In this document: positions 16,137 through 24,189 of the stretch, in pieces
How positions within the stretch are numbered: the first letter of the stretch is position 1
Layout: each line of letters opens with the position of its first letter
Assembly (NCBI GenBank): GCA_035711465.1
Contig: DASTCC010000598.1
Location: 1 to 27,015 of the forward strand
Length of the DNA: 27,015 nucleotides
Origin: DASTCC01 sp035711465
Lineage (GTDB): Bacteria > Acidobacteriota > Vicinamibacteria > Vicinamibacterales > SCN-69-37
Direction of reading: 5' to 3'
Made by a program: the position numbers and the translations under genes
Notes under the pieces: generated by a model
The model's database searches: none
What the model was told of the DNA's origin: nothing
Seen by the model: only the letters and a program-made list of their open reading frames with translations

Positions 16137-17363
16137 ATGCGGCGCGTCTACCCGCTGGTCCTGGCAATGTCGTTGCTGGTGGTGGCCCTGGCCACGAAGA
16201 TCGGTCCGCGAGCATCGGCGCTCGAGCAGCAACGAGAAGTGCGCGGGATCGACGCCGGCCGGGAGATCTTTCGTTACGACACGTTCGGCGACGAGCAGTT
16301 GTGGACCGACGTGCTGCGCATGCATGAAGTCGTGGCGGCCGTTCCTCCCGCGACCGCGCTGGCCGTCGGTCTCAAGGTCGACGTGGACGCGCTGCCGCCC
16401 GCGGTCATCGCCGCGCTTCAGGCCGGCCAGATCGATCTGACCAATCCCGCCGTGACCGTCGAGCTGCTCCGGCTGAACGCCGTCGTCGGCGTTCAGGGGC
16501 AGGTCAACGATCTCGGGCAGCTGACCCGCCTCGGCATCACGTGCGCCCTGTGCCACTCGTCGGTGGACGACTCGTTCACGAAGGGCATCGGCCGGCGAAT
16601 GGACGGCTGGGCGAACATCGACCTCAACGTCGGCGCGATCGTCGCCCTGTCACCCGTGCTCGATGACGCCACCAAATCGGAATTCAACGCCTGGGGGCCC
16701 GGCAAGTACGACCCTCGTCACCATGCGTTCGACGGGACGGCGATCGTTCCGCTCAACAGTCCCTCGCTGCCGATCGTGATCCCGCCGATCTACGGGCTGA
16801 GAGGCGTGGGCTACGAGACGTTCACGGCCGATGGTTCGATCTCGTACTGGAACAGCTACGTCGGCGTGGGTCAGATGGGCGGGAAGGGCACCTTCAACGA
16901 TCCTCGCATCGGGTTGTTCATCAACCAGTCGCCGGACCTCGTCACGCCGAAGCTGGCCGCGCTCCTCGACTACCAGCTGAGCCTGCGGCCGCCGACGCCG
17001 GCGCCGGGAAGTCTTGACGAGCGTGCGGTGAGCCGCGGCCGCCGGCTGTTCAGCAACGAGGCGGGCTGTGCCGCATGCCACCAGGGGCCGACGTTCACCG
17101 ACGTCCTGAGCGGGCCGGACCGGCGGGTGCCGTTCCTGCACGATCCAGGCGAGGTCGGCATGGATCCGCGCTACGCCGCCAGGTCGGCGACGGGACAGTA
17201 CCGGACGACGCCGCTGCGAGGCCTGTTGCAGCATCCGCCGTACTTCCACGATGGGAGCGCACCCACGCTGCTCGCCGTCGTCGAGCACTACGACCGCTTG
17301 TTCGGACTGAATCTGACTGCCGCGCAGAAAGCTGATCTCGTCGAGTACTTGAAGTCGCTCTGA
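16137..17363 (+). CDS. di-haem cytochrome c, MauG / cytochrome c peroxidase-like
   Basis: 408 residues with an N-terminal signal peptide (MRRVYPLVLAMSLLVVALAT, cleavage near 28) and two haem c sites, C136-A-L-C-H140 and C311-A-A-C-H315. The C-terminal part carries family landmarks of the di-haem peroxidase/MauG group: GRRLFSNEAGCAACHQGPTF, then TPLRGLLQHPPYFHDGSAPT (with H371) and LLAVVEHYDRLF. The N-terminal half is longer and less typical (residues 40-130 have no cysteines). It should act in the periplasm as an electron-transfer or peroxidase-like oxidoreductase. The ribosome site is strong (GGAGGAAGAG before the ATG). It follows the ECF sigma gene by 107 bases and may be co-transcribed with it. 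A simple peroxidase assignment is uncertain because axial ligands cannot be verified by eye. Confidence 0.9.
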   Translation: MRRVYPLVLAMSLLVVALATKIGPRASALEQQREVRGIDAGREIFRYDTFGDEQLWTDVLRMHEVVAAVPPATALAVGLKVDVDALPPAVIAALQAGQIDLTNPAVTVELLRLNAVVGVQGQVNDLGQLTRLGITCALCHSSVDDSFTKGIGRRMDGWANIDLNVGAIVALSPVLDDATKSEFNAWGPGKYDPRHHAFDGTAIVPLNSPSLPIVIPPIYGLRGVGYETFTADGSISYWNSYVGVGQMGGKGTFNDPRIGLFINQSPDLVTPKLAALLDYQLSLRPPTPAPGSLDERAVSRGRRLFSNEAGCAACHQGPTFTDVLSGPDRRVPFLHDPGEVGMDPRYAARSATGQYRTTPLRGLLQHPPYFHDGSAPTLLAVVEHYDRLFGLNLTAAQKADLVEYLKSL

Positions 17364-17401
17364 CGACCGGAGACACTTCTGTTACGCCCTCCACCGGTCG
17401 T
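17363..17401. terminator. inverted repeat after the cytochrome gene, possible terminator
   Basis: ACGACCGG (17363-17370, beginning in the stop codon) pairs with CCGGTCGT (17394-17401) across a 23-base loop. No T-tract follows; instead TTGACA at 17401-17406 could be a -35 for the dehydrogenase gene, though no good -10 is seen. Could equally be an operator. Confidence 0.3.
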
Positions 17402-17479
17402 TGACACGGATCTCGCGGTCGTGTCGAGCTTCGCCGCGTCCGGGTCGCCGGTCGCTCGGGTCGCACGGGAGGAGGCACT

Positions 17480-18514
17480 ATGCAGGCTGTCAGGTTCGTC
17501 GGCGTCGGTCGTGCAGCTGAAATCCAGGACGTCCCCAAACCGTCTCCCGGCGCAGGTCAGGTGCTGATCAAGATAGGCGGCGCCGGCGTCTGCCATTCGG
17601 ACCTGCACGTAATGGAGGAGGAGCTCGGATTCGATCCGCCATTCACGCTCGGCCACGAGAACGCTGGGTGGGTGGCCGCAGCGGGCGAGGGCGTCAGCGC
17701 CGTCAAGGAGGGCGACGCCGTCGCGGTCTATGGGCCCTGGGGCTGCGGGCGCTGCCATGCGTGCCAGCTCTCGATGGAGAACTACTGCGAGAACTGGTCC
17801 GAGATCGACGGCTTCGGCGGCGGACTCGGTCTCGACGGCGGCATGGCCGAGTACATGCTCGTGCCGTCGGCGCGGCTGCTGGTGCCGCTCGGCAACCTCA
17901 GCCCGCAGAAGGCCGCGCCGTTGAGCGATGCGGCGCTGACGCCGTATCACGCGATCAAGCGGGCTCTGCCGCACCTGAATCCTGAGAGCACCGTCGTCGT
18001 GATTGGCGTCGGCGGTCTCGGTCACATGGCCATCCAGCTCCTGCGCGTGCTCGCGGCGATGCGCATCGTCGCCGCCGACGTCGACGACGCGAAGCTCGAG
18101 CAGGCGCGGGCGCTCGGCGCCGACGATGTCGTCAACAACCGCGACGCGCCCGCGGCGGCCGAGCGCATTCAGCAGATCGCCGGCCGCCGCGGCGCCGGAC
18201 TGGTCCTCGATTGCGTCGGCGTGCAGGCGACGAGGGATCTGGGCGCCAGCCTCCTCGGGCGGAACAGCGTGTGGACGATCGTCGGCCTCGGCGGCGGCCG
18301 TCACGACTTCCGCCACGGCAGCACGCCGTACGGCACGTCGATGAGCATTCCGTACTGGGGATCGCGGACCGAGCTGATGGAAGTGATCGCGATGGCGCGG
18401 GACGGCAGGATCCACGCCGAGACCACGGAGTTTCCGCTCGACCAGGCGGTGGACGTGTACGCGCGACTGAAGAAGGGGCAGATCACCGGCCGCGCCGTGC
18501 TGACGCCGGCGTAG
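17480..18514 (+). CDS. zinc-dependent NAD(P) alcohol dehydrogenase (MDR superfamily)
   Basis: 344 residues, the normal length of the medium-chain family. Catalytic zinc ligands are visible at C38 (GAGVCHSDLH) and in G58-H-E60 (LGHENAGWVAAAGEGV). The structural zinc site has the full four-cysteine set C89, C92, C95 and C103 (GCGRCHACQLSMENYC). The nucleotide-binding turn is VVVIGVGGLGHMAIQLL (about 171-187), followed by AADVDD with an acidic residue at the strand end, which favours NAD over NADP. It should oxidise alcohols or reduce aldehydes in the cytoplasm; substrate not determinable. GGAGGAGG precedes the ATG. It lies 116 bases after the cytochrome gene on the same strand, with a possible hairpin in between, so co-transcription is uncertain. 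Confidence 0.93.
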   Translation: MQAVRFVGVGRAAEIQDVPKPSPGAGQVLIKIGGAGVCHSDLHVMEEELGFDPPFTLGHENAGWVAAAGEGVSAVKEGDAVAVYGPWGCGRCHACQLSMENYCENWSEIDGFGGGLGLDGGMAEYMLVPSARLLVPLGNLSPQKAAPLSDAALTPYHAIKRALPHLNPESTVVVIGVGGLGHMAIQLLRVLAAMRIVAADVDDAKLEQARALGADDVVNNRDAPAAAERIQQIAGRRGAGLVLDCVGVQATRDLGASLLGRNSVWTIVGLGGGRHDFRHGSTPYGTSMSIPYWGSRTELMEVIAMARDGRIHAETTEFPLDQAVDVYARLKKGQITGRAVLTPA

Positions 18515-18614
18515 CATCAGCGACGGTGTCGGGGATTACATCACCATCGGGATCTCTCGCATCATTGCTCCCTTTTCCGTCCGGCGATCTCCAACCATCC
18601 TCTGGCATTGCTGC

Positions 18615-18667
18615 TTGACACCTACACTGTAGCTATCGTTAGATGGGTGACGACACATACAGTGTAG
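18615..18667 (+). promoter_or_regulatory. padR promoter with two TACA-N-TGTA operator-like palindromes
   Basis: A consensus TTGACA (18615-18620) and a weak TTAGAT (18639-18644, 18-base spacing) form a candidate promoter. Palindrome one is CTACA-C-TGTAG (18622-18632), between the -35 and -10. Palindrome two is TACA-G-TGTA (18658-18666), just before the padR ribosome site and start. Their centres are 35 bases apart. The placement, spanning promoter and ribosome site of a PadR gene, strongly suggests autoregulation; that PadR is the binder is inferred. Confidence 0.6.
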
Positions 18668-18674
18668 GTATCCC

Positions 18675-19025
18675 ATGTCCGTCACCATTGGTGAGTTCGA
18701 ACATCTCCTGCTGCTCGCCGTGCTCAAGCTCGGCGACGAGGCCTACGGCGTGACGATCCGGCGGGCCGTCGAAGAGGCTACAGGCCGGCAGGTCACCGCC
18801 GGGGCGGTGTACACCGCGCTCGGCAGGCTCGAGAGCCGAGGTTTCGTCCGCTCGTCGCCGGGCGACACGGTCCCGGAGCGGACCGGCATGCGCCGGCGCT
18901 ACTACCGCGTCGAGCCCGAAGGCGCGCAGGTCGTGCAGCGGACGATGCGCCATCTCGAGGCGATGGCGGAGGGGCTGAAGCCCCGGATCGCCCGGCTCGC
19001 CTCGCAGTCACGGGAGCGGGGCTGA
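18675..19025 (+). CDS. PadR-family transcriptional regulator
   Basis: 116 residues, almost entirely a PadR winged helix: EFEHLLLLAVLKLGDEAYGV, TIRRAVEEATGRQVTAGAVY, TALGRLESRGFVRSS, then the wing with RRRYYRVEPEGAQVV and a C-terminal dimerisation helix (RTMRHLEAMAEGL). PadR proteins bind DNA as dimers and usually repress a neighbouring transporter or efflux gene. Here the stop codon overlaps the permease ATG by one base (TGATG), so translation of the two is coupled. The short form, without a long C-terminal domain, is the type usually found upstream of ADOP permeases. The upstream TACA-N-TGTA pair is the likely operator. An inducer is not evident. Confidence 0.95.
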   Translation: MSVTIGEFEHLLLLAVLKLGDEAYGVTIRRAVEEATGRQVTAGAVYTALGRLESRGFVRSSPGDTVPERTGMRRRYYRVEPEGAQVVQRTMRHLEAMAEGLKPRIARLASQSRERG

Positions 19026-21697
19026 TGGCCGCCGCGCTCCGGCCGCCGCGGCTGGCGCGCTGGCTGCTTCGCCAACTGCTGCCGCCTGCGGCCCGCGAGT
19101 TCGTCCTCGGCGACCTCGACGAAGAGTACTCGCGATACGTCGCGCCCTCGGCGCGCCGGGGTGCCCGCGCGTGGTACTGGTCACAGGCCCTGCGATCGAT
19201 CCTCCAGACCCGAGAAACGGAGCCCGTCATGTTCCAGTCCTCTCCGTCGCTGATCGCCAGACTCATCACGTTCGCCGCGTCGATTCGCGCCGACCTGCGG
19301 ATCGCCCTCCGCGTCCTGCGCCGTTCGCCGGGCTATGCGGCCGCGGCGCTGCTCACGCTCGGTCTCGGCATCGGCGCGACGGTCGCCATCTTCTCGGCCG
19401 TCAACGACACGATCCTGCGGCCCTATCCGTTTCCCGACCCCGATCGGATCGTCGCGCTCTGGGAATCGAACCAGGAGCGCGACTGGCATCGCGTCGAAGC
19501 CGCCCCGGCCAACATCGAGGACTGGCGGGCACGCGCGCGATCGTTCGACGACATCGCCTTCGCCAACACCTACCCGCAGACGGTCTCGCTCGTCACCGAC
19601 GGCGGCCCAAGACCCGCGGTGGCCGCTCAGGTTTCCGGCAACCTCTTCGCGGTGCTCGGCGTGCCGCCGCTGCTCGGGCGCACCTTCCGCGACGAAGAGA
19701 CGTTCACGCCGGGTCTGGTGATGCTGAGCTACGACACCTGGCGACTCGCCTTCGGCGGCGCCCCGGACATCGTCGGCCGGACCATTCGACTGGAGGGCCA
19801 GCCGCACGAGGTCGTGGGCGTCATGGGCGAGACGTTCGAGTACCCGCTGAGCGAGGCGGACGTCTGGATCACGCCGGCCGGCCTCCATCGGCGGCGACAG
19901 TCGATCTGGTGGCGGCAGGCCCACGTCTTCCGCCCGATCGCGAGGCTGGCGCCGGGCGTGTCGGTCTCGCAGGCGTCCGCGGAGCTCGCAGCGATCGCGA
20001 AGGACCTCGAGCGGGAGCATCCGGACACGAACAAGGCCATGGAGGCCGGCGCGGGCCCGCTGCGCGCGTTTCTGGTCGGCGATCGCGGGCTGACGCTCTG
20101 GCTGCTGCTCGCCGCCGTCGGCGTGCTCCTGCTCATCGCCTGCGCGAACGTCGCCAATCTCGCGCTGGGCCGCAGCACGCTTCGCCAGCAGGAGCTCGCC
20201 GTGCGCGCCGCGCTCGGCGCGGGCCGCGCCCGGCTGATTCGGCAGACGCTCGTCGAGAGCCTCGTCATCGCGTCGGGTGGCGTCGCCGCGGGCGTCGCCT
20301 TCGGCTTCGGCGGCCTCCGCGCGATCGCCGCGCTCTATCCACCGGAGCTCGCGCCGCCGGTCTTCCGGCTCGACGTCCGGATGCTGGCGTTCGTCCTGAG
20401 TGTCGGCGCGGTGACGACGCTGCTCTCCGGACTGTGGCCCGCCTGGCGCGCGGCCCGTCTGGATACCACGCGTCATCTCGGCGACGGCGGCCGCGGCGGC
20501 AGCACCAGCCGCCGCCGGCTGGTCGCGGCCAACGCGTTCGTCGGGTTCCAGGTGGCTCTGGCCGTCCTGCTCGTCGTCGCGGCCGGGCTGATGGTCCGCA
20601 GTCTCGATCAGCTCCGACGCGTCGAGACCGGCGTCGACGCGACGAACGTGCTGACGTTCCAGGTCCGCCCGTCCGTGTCGACGTTCCCCGATGACGCCGC
20701 GCGAGCGCGATTTGCGTTCGCGTTCGAGGAGCGGCTGTCGACGCTGCCCGGCGTCGAATTCGCCGGCGTCAGCCGCGGGCTGCCGCTCACCGGCTACGGC
20801 TGGACGAGCGACTTCACGATCGATCGGTGGGGGCCGGACCGCTTCGGCATCGACGTCCGGCACCGCGAGGCGACCGGCGGGTACTTCCAGGCGCTGCGCG
20901 TACCGCTGATCGAGGGCCGGCTGTTCGACGCGCGCGACCTCGCGCCGGACGCAACGGTGCCCGTCGTGGTCAATCAGGCCTTCGCCGATCGCTACTTCCC
21001 GGGCGAATCGCCAGTCGGGCGGCGCGTGGTCTTCGATCGCGTGCCCGCCGAAGGGTCGTACTGGTATCCGATCGTCGGCGTCGTCGGGAACGAGCGGAAG
21101 GATCCCCTCGCGGCGCCGGTGCCGGAGATCATCGGTCACATCAGGGGCGATGTTCCCGGGACTTTGACTTTCGTCGTCCGCGCGTCGGTGCCGCCGGCGT
21201 CGCTGATCGCGCCCGTGCGACGTGCGCTCGCGGAGGCGGATCCGCTGGCGCCGCTGCTCGCGCCCCGGTCGATGGAGGAGGTCGCCGCGGCCTCGCGTGC
21301 CGAGACGCGTTTCCTGATGACCGTGTTCACGATCTTCGCGCTGGCCGCGCTCGTGCTGGCGACGATCGGCGTCTACGGCGTGGCCAGTCAGGCCGCGCGT
21401 CTGCGGACACGGGAGGTGGGGATCCGCCTGGCGCTCGGCGCCACGAGCGCGGTCGTCGTGCGTGCGCTCGTCTGGCGCGGCGCGCGCGTGGCGGTAATCG
21501 GTCTGGGCGTTGGCCTGATGGCGGCGACGGCTGCAAGCCGGTTCCTGGAATCGCAGCTGTTCCAGGTGGATCCGCGCGATCCGGCGACGCTCGTCCTGGT
21601 GGCGGCGCTGATGGCTGCGGTCGCGCTCGCCGCGACGTTCTGGCCGACCTGGCGCAACGCACAAGTCGACCCCGCGGCCGTGCTGCGCAGCTCGTGA
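19025..21697 (+). CDS. ADOP-family ABC transporter permease, complete
   Basis: 890 residues. A short N-terminal prefix (LLRQLLPPAAREFVLGDLDE, EEYSRY) is typical of PadR-linked members and differs from the prefix of the left-edge permease. The first helix (YAAAALLTLGLGIGATVAIF, about 104-124) precedes a MacB-type periplasmic domain. Then come helices at about 357-385 (LWLLLAAVGVLLLIACANVA) with the signature LAVRAALGAGRARLIRQTLV, and later ones to about 480. The second repeat starts at about 500 (FVGFQVALAVLLVVAAGLMV). The closing FtsX domain includes LATIGVYGVASQAARLRTRE, VGIRLALGATSAVVVRALVW and VDPAAVLRSS. Both halves are intact. No ATPase gene lies beside it, the rule for orphan permeases. 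Substrate unknown; export or lipoprotein-related functions are the family guess. Confidence 0.96.
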   Translation: MAAALRPPRLARWLLRQLLPPAAREFVLGDLDEEYSRYVAPSARRGARAWYWSQALRSILQTRETEPVMFQSSPSLIARLITFAASIRADLRIALRVLRRSPGYAAAALLTLGLGIGATVAIFSAVNDTILRPYPFPDPDRIVALWESNQERDWHRVEAAPANIEDWRARARSFDDIAFANTYPQTVSLVTDGGPRPAVAAQVSGNLFAVLGVPPLLGRTFRDEETFTPGLVMLSYDTWRLAFGGAPDIVGRTIRLEGQPHEVVGVMGETFEYPLSEADVWITPAGLHRRRQSIWWRQAHVFRPIARLAPGVSVSQASAELAAIAKDLEREHPDTNKAMEAGAGPLRAFLVGDRGLTLWLLLAAVGVLLLIACANVANLALGRSTLRQQELAVRAALGAGRARLIRQTLVESLVIASGGVAAGVAFGFGGLRAIAALYPPELAPPVFRLDVRMLAFVLSVGAVTTLLSGLWPAWRAARLDTTRHLGDGGRGGSTSRRRLVAANAFVGFQVALAVLLVVAAGLMVRSLDQLRRVETGVDATNVLTFQVRPSVSTFPDDAARARFAFAFEERLSTLPGVEFAGVSRGLPLTGYGWTSDFTIDRWGPDRFGIDVRHREATGGYFQALRVPLIEGRLFDARDLAPDATVPVVVNQAFADRYFPGESPVGRRVVFDRVPAEGSYWYPIVGVVGNERKDPLAAPVPEIIGHIRGDVPGTLTFVVRASVPPASLIAPVRRALAEADPLAPLLAPRSMEEVAAASRAETRFLMTVFTIFALAALVLATIGVYGVASQAARLRTREVGIRLALGATSAVVVRALVWRGARVAVIGLGVGLMAATAASRFLESQLFQVDPRDPATLVLVAALMAAVALAATFWPTWRNAQVDPAAVLRSS

Positions 21698-21894
21698 ACT
21701 CGAGCCGTCTCAGAAGGCGACCGCGAACGACGACGGCGAGCACGGCGACGCCGACCCGGGTCGAGCTCGCCGCAGGTGTCCAGTCCGCGCGAGGCGATGT
21801 TCGACCGTGCACTCACCGCCGGGCGCCGTGTCGCGGTTCGTGATCCTGGACAAGGGCCGGCGATGATGCCGATCCGAGCGTCCAACAAACAGTC

Positions 21895-22338
21895 TTGGCG
21901 AGTGGGCGTGGCCGGGCGATATTGATACTGGCGCGAAAGGAGGATCGCGAATTCGCGGTGCTGCTGCTCGGCCTGGTCGGGGCCGTCGCGCTCGGTCTAG
22001 CGACGGTCGGCGTGTACGGAGTGCTGGCCTACGCGGTGGCGCAGCGGACGAGCGAGATCGGGATTCGGATGGCGCTCGGCGCCGCCCGCGGCGAAGAGTG
22101 GCGCTTGGTCCTCTGGCAGGGGGTGCGTCCGGCGCTGCTGGGCGTCGCGGTGGGCGTCATCGGCGCCATCTGGGCGGCGCGATTCCTTCAGGCACTGCTC
22201 TTTCGCGTCAGCCCGCTCGACGCGGTGACGTTTGTCGCCGTTCCGCTGCTCTTCGTCGTCATCGCGCTCGTGGCCTGCGCCATTCCGGCGCGGCGCGCCA
22301 CGCACGTGGATCCAGCCACGTGCCTCCGCCGCGAATGA
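21895..22338 (+). pseudogene. C-terminal remnant of an ADOP permease
   Basis: Only the last FtsX domain survives. From about 21946 the frame reads REFAVLLLGLVGAVALGLAT, VGVYGVLAYAVAQRTSEIGI, RMALGAARGEEWRLVLWQGV, and ends with IPARRATHVDPATCLRRE and a stop. That is the closing 130 or so residues of an ADOP protein that is normally 800-900 long. The residues before this point (MASGRGRAILILARK) do not look like the preceding part of the family. A GGAGG at about 21941-21945 is not well placed for a start. It differs in sequence from the C-terminus of the intact neighbour, so it is not a recent copy. The 197 bases between the two (21698-21894) hold nothing I recognise. A small expressed protein cannot be excluded. 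Confidence 0.8.
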
Positions 22339-22419
22339 GCACCATTCAGAAGCCTCGTTCACGTGGCTCATCTGACTCCAAATCCGACGCGTTTGCGCAT
22401 ATCGATCTGGAGGCGAACG

Positions 22420-23010
22420 ATGCGCGTGCGATCGATGCTGGTCGTCGGGCTCATTCTCTGGCCGGCGCTCGCCGGCGGTCAGACCGCCAATCAACCCGGC
22501 GGTCCGGAAGTGATGGGCACTATCTCCATCAGCCGGCTCTGGGACGACGAGTCCGGGCTTGGAACGGGCGTCGAGGGCGGAACAGGCGTTGGATACGTGT
22601 GGCGACGTCGCTTGGGCCTGGAGGCCCTCATCGAGGGCTTCCGGCACGAACGGAATTTCTCGAGCGGCGTCCGCTTCGAGGCACACGGCAGCCGCGTCCT
22701 CGGCAAGGTCACTTACTACTGGTCGGACCGGAACGTGCAGCCGTTCGCTGCGGGAATCGCCGGCGTCATGCAGGTCACGCGACGCAGTGAATATCCGGTC
22801 GAGCGGCCTGGACCTGGAGGCATGCCCCTCGTGATCGGGACGGAGGTATTCGAGAACGAGTACACCGATCTGGTCTGGGGCGGCAGCGGCGGGCTCCGCA
22901 TCCGCGTGCGCGAGCGGTTCGCGCTGCGGCCGGAAGGCGGCCTGCTGGTCAGCGCGCCCGACAACTTCATCGAAATCCGTTTCGGTGTGACGGCGATCGT
23001 GAGGTGGTGA
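22420..23010 (+). CDS. small outer-membrane beta-barrel-like protein
   Basis: 196 residues with a signal peptide (MRVRSMLVVGLILWPALAGG, cleavage after GGQT). The mature part is rich in alternating hydrophobic and polar strands: TGVGYVWRRRLGLEALIEGF, SRVLGKVTYYWSDRNVQPFA, LVWGGSGGLRIRVRERFALR and FIEIRFGVTAIVRW. It ends in an aromatic residue, as outer-membrane barrels recognised by BamA do. No lipobox is present. An eight-strand barrel is plausible; function unknown. GGAGG lies six bases before the ATG at 22420; an upstream in-frame ATG at 22363 would add 19 residues that spoil the signal peptide, so I rejected it. It sits between two permease remnants and may once have been part of the same locus. 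Confidence 0.8.
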   Translation: MRVRSMLVVGLILWPALAGGQTANQPGGPEVMGTISISRLWDDESGLGTGVEGGTGVGYVWRRRLGLEALIEGFRHERNFSSGVRFEAHGSRVLGKVTYYWSDRNVQPFAAGIAGVMQVTRRSEYPVERPGPGGMPLVIGTEVFENEYTDLVWGGSGGLRIRVRERFALRPEGGLLVSAPDNFIEIRFGVTAIVRW

Positions 23011-23103
23011 GTGACCAGACGGCTCGTTCAGCGCACGGCGTCAGTGGCGCTGCGTCCTCGCCCGAGGCACAACGGTGACACCCAGCCATGCGTCTAACGG
23101 TCT

Positions 23104-23331
23104 ATGCGAACGCTGGTGTTTGACGTCCGTTTCGCGCTTCGGGCCCTGCGGCGGAAGCCGGCCGTACCCGCCCTGGCGCTCGTCTCGCTGGCCGTGGCGA
23201 TCGGTTTCAGCACCGCGGCATGCAGCGTCATCGATACGTACAAGCTGAAATCGCTCGCGGTCGGCGACCCGCCCGAGCTGGCGGCCTTATATATACGCAC
23301 CCGGGAACAGCGTTCCGACGGCTTCAATTGA
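23104..23331 (+). pseudogene. N-terminal remnant of an ADOP permease
   Basis: 75 residues corresponding to the beginning of an ADOP permease: FDVRFALRALRRKPAVPALA, then the first helix LVSLAVAIGFSTAACSVIDT, and SLAVGDPPELAALYIRTR. The frame stops at TGA (23329-23331) right after SDGFN. The five codons beyond it (RKYEV) still resemble the F-x-Y-P-x-Y-E block found at this point in the family, and a second stop follows at once. The rest of the permease is missing and the CPBP protease gene starts 26 bases later. The loss of some 750 residues makes a working permease impossible. Confidence 0.75.
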
Positions 23332-23356
23332 CGGAAGTACGAGGTATCGGCGCCCG

Positions 23357-24043
23357 ATGCGTAATCGCGACGGACACCCGCAGCTGCTCGTCCTCACCAT
23401 CTACTTCGGCGTCTATCTCGCCTATCTCTGCGTCCATCCCGAAGGCGAGCTCCTTCACTGGCTGACACTGGTCGCCCTTCCGGTCGGTGGAGTGTGGTGG
23501 CTCCAGGGGCGCCCGCCTGCCCGCGACTTGCTCGCCTCGATTGGCATCAGTCGCTGTGCCGCCCGGCGCGGATGGGGATGGGTGGTTGGACTCGGGGCCG
23601 CATTTCAAGTGCTGCAATTGCTGAACGTGCGGCAACGCGGCGAGCTCGCGGGCGCGCTCTCCGCGCCGATGGGGCCACTGCTGCCTCTGGTCGCGCTCGG
23701 GTTACTGCTCGCGACGGTAGCGACCACGGAAGAGGTGTTCTTTCGCGGCCTTATTCAATCACGGCTGGCCCGCTGGCGTGGACCGGCGGTGGCGTTCGTC
23801 GTGGACGTCGCCTCGTTCGTGTTGTATCACGTGCCGTATGCGTACCTGAAGCCCTCCTGGCCATCGGCCGGGAATCTGCCGGCGGCATTGGCGGCGGCGA
23901 TCGCAAACGGCGGCATCGGCGGCGCGGCGATGAGCTGGGTGTTCTGGCGCAGTCGCGGCAACCTGCTCGGCTGCATCGTTCTTCACGCGCTCATCGATCT
24001 CGCGCCAGCGGTTCGGCTGGTTCATCGCACCTGGTTCGCGTAG
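23357..24043 (+). CDS. CPBP-family (Abi/CAAX) intramembrane glutamic protease
   Basis: 228 residues, strongly hydrophobic with about six to seven helices. The three catalytic motifs of the CPBP/Rce1-like family are present: E125-E126-V-F-F-R130 (TTEEVFFRGL), F154-V-L-Y-H158 (ASFVLYHVPYAY) and H210-A-L-I-D214 (IVLHALIDLAP). Family members are intramembrane glutamic peptidases linked to prenyl-protein processing in eukaryotes and to bacteriocin self-immunity or phage resistance in some bacteria; the partner here is unknown. The ribosome site is poor (GAGG twelve bases upstream). It starts where the permease remnant ends and stops 25 bases before the IS256 left end, so it sits in a rearranged stretch. 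All motifs are intact. Confidence 0.92.
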   Translation: MRNRDGHPQLLVLTIYFGVYLAYLCVHPEGELLHWLTLVALPVGGVWWLQGRPPARDLLASIGISRCAARRGWGWVVGLGAAFQVLQLLNVRQRGELAGALSAPMGPLLPLVALGLLLATVATTEEVFFRGLIQSRLARWRGPAVAFVVDVASFVLYHVPYAYLKPSWPSAGNLPAALAAAIANGGIGGAAMSWVFWRSRGNLLGCIVLHALIDLAPAVRLVHRTWFA

Positions 24044-24068
24044 AATGCGGACCCGCCGCGAGATCGTA

Positions 24069-24090
24069 GAGTCCCCGCTCGTGGTGGAAA
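24069..24090 (+). repeat. IS256 left terminal inverted repeat
   Basis: Begins GAGTCCCC and ends GTGGTGGAAA; pairs with the right end at 17 of 22 positions. Confidence 0.75.
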
Positions 24091-24189
24091 TTCGGTGAGG
24101 CGCTCCGGGTAGACAGCGGAGTTGGCCATCGCACATCTTTCCGTGAGTTCTCTCTGGACGGAGAAGGACGACACGGAGGTGTTGCGACG

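Noticed and set aside
16076..16327. 83-residue frame starting between the sigma and cytochrome genes
   Set aside because: Overlaps the cytochrome start in another frame and has a Ser/Arg-rich composition without a ribosome site.
19181..21664. 827-residue minus-strand frame opposite the intact ADOP permease
   Set aside because: Arg/Asp/His-rich shadow; the plus-strand frame carries all ADOP signatures.
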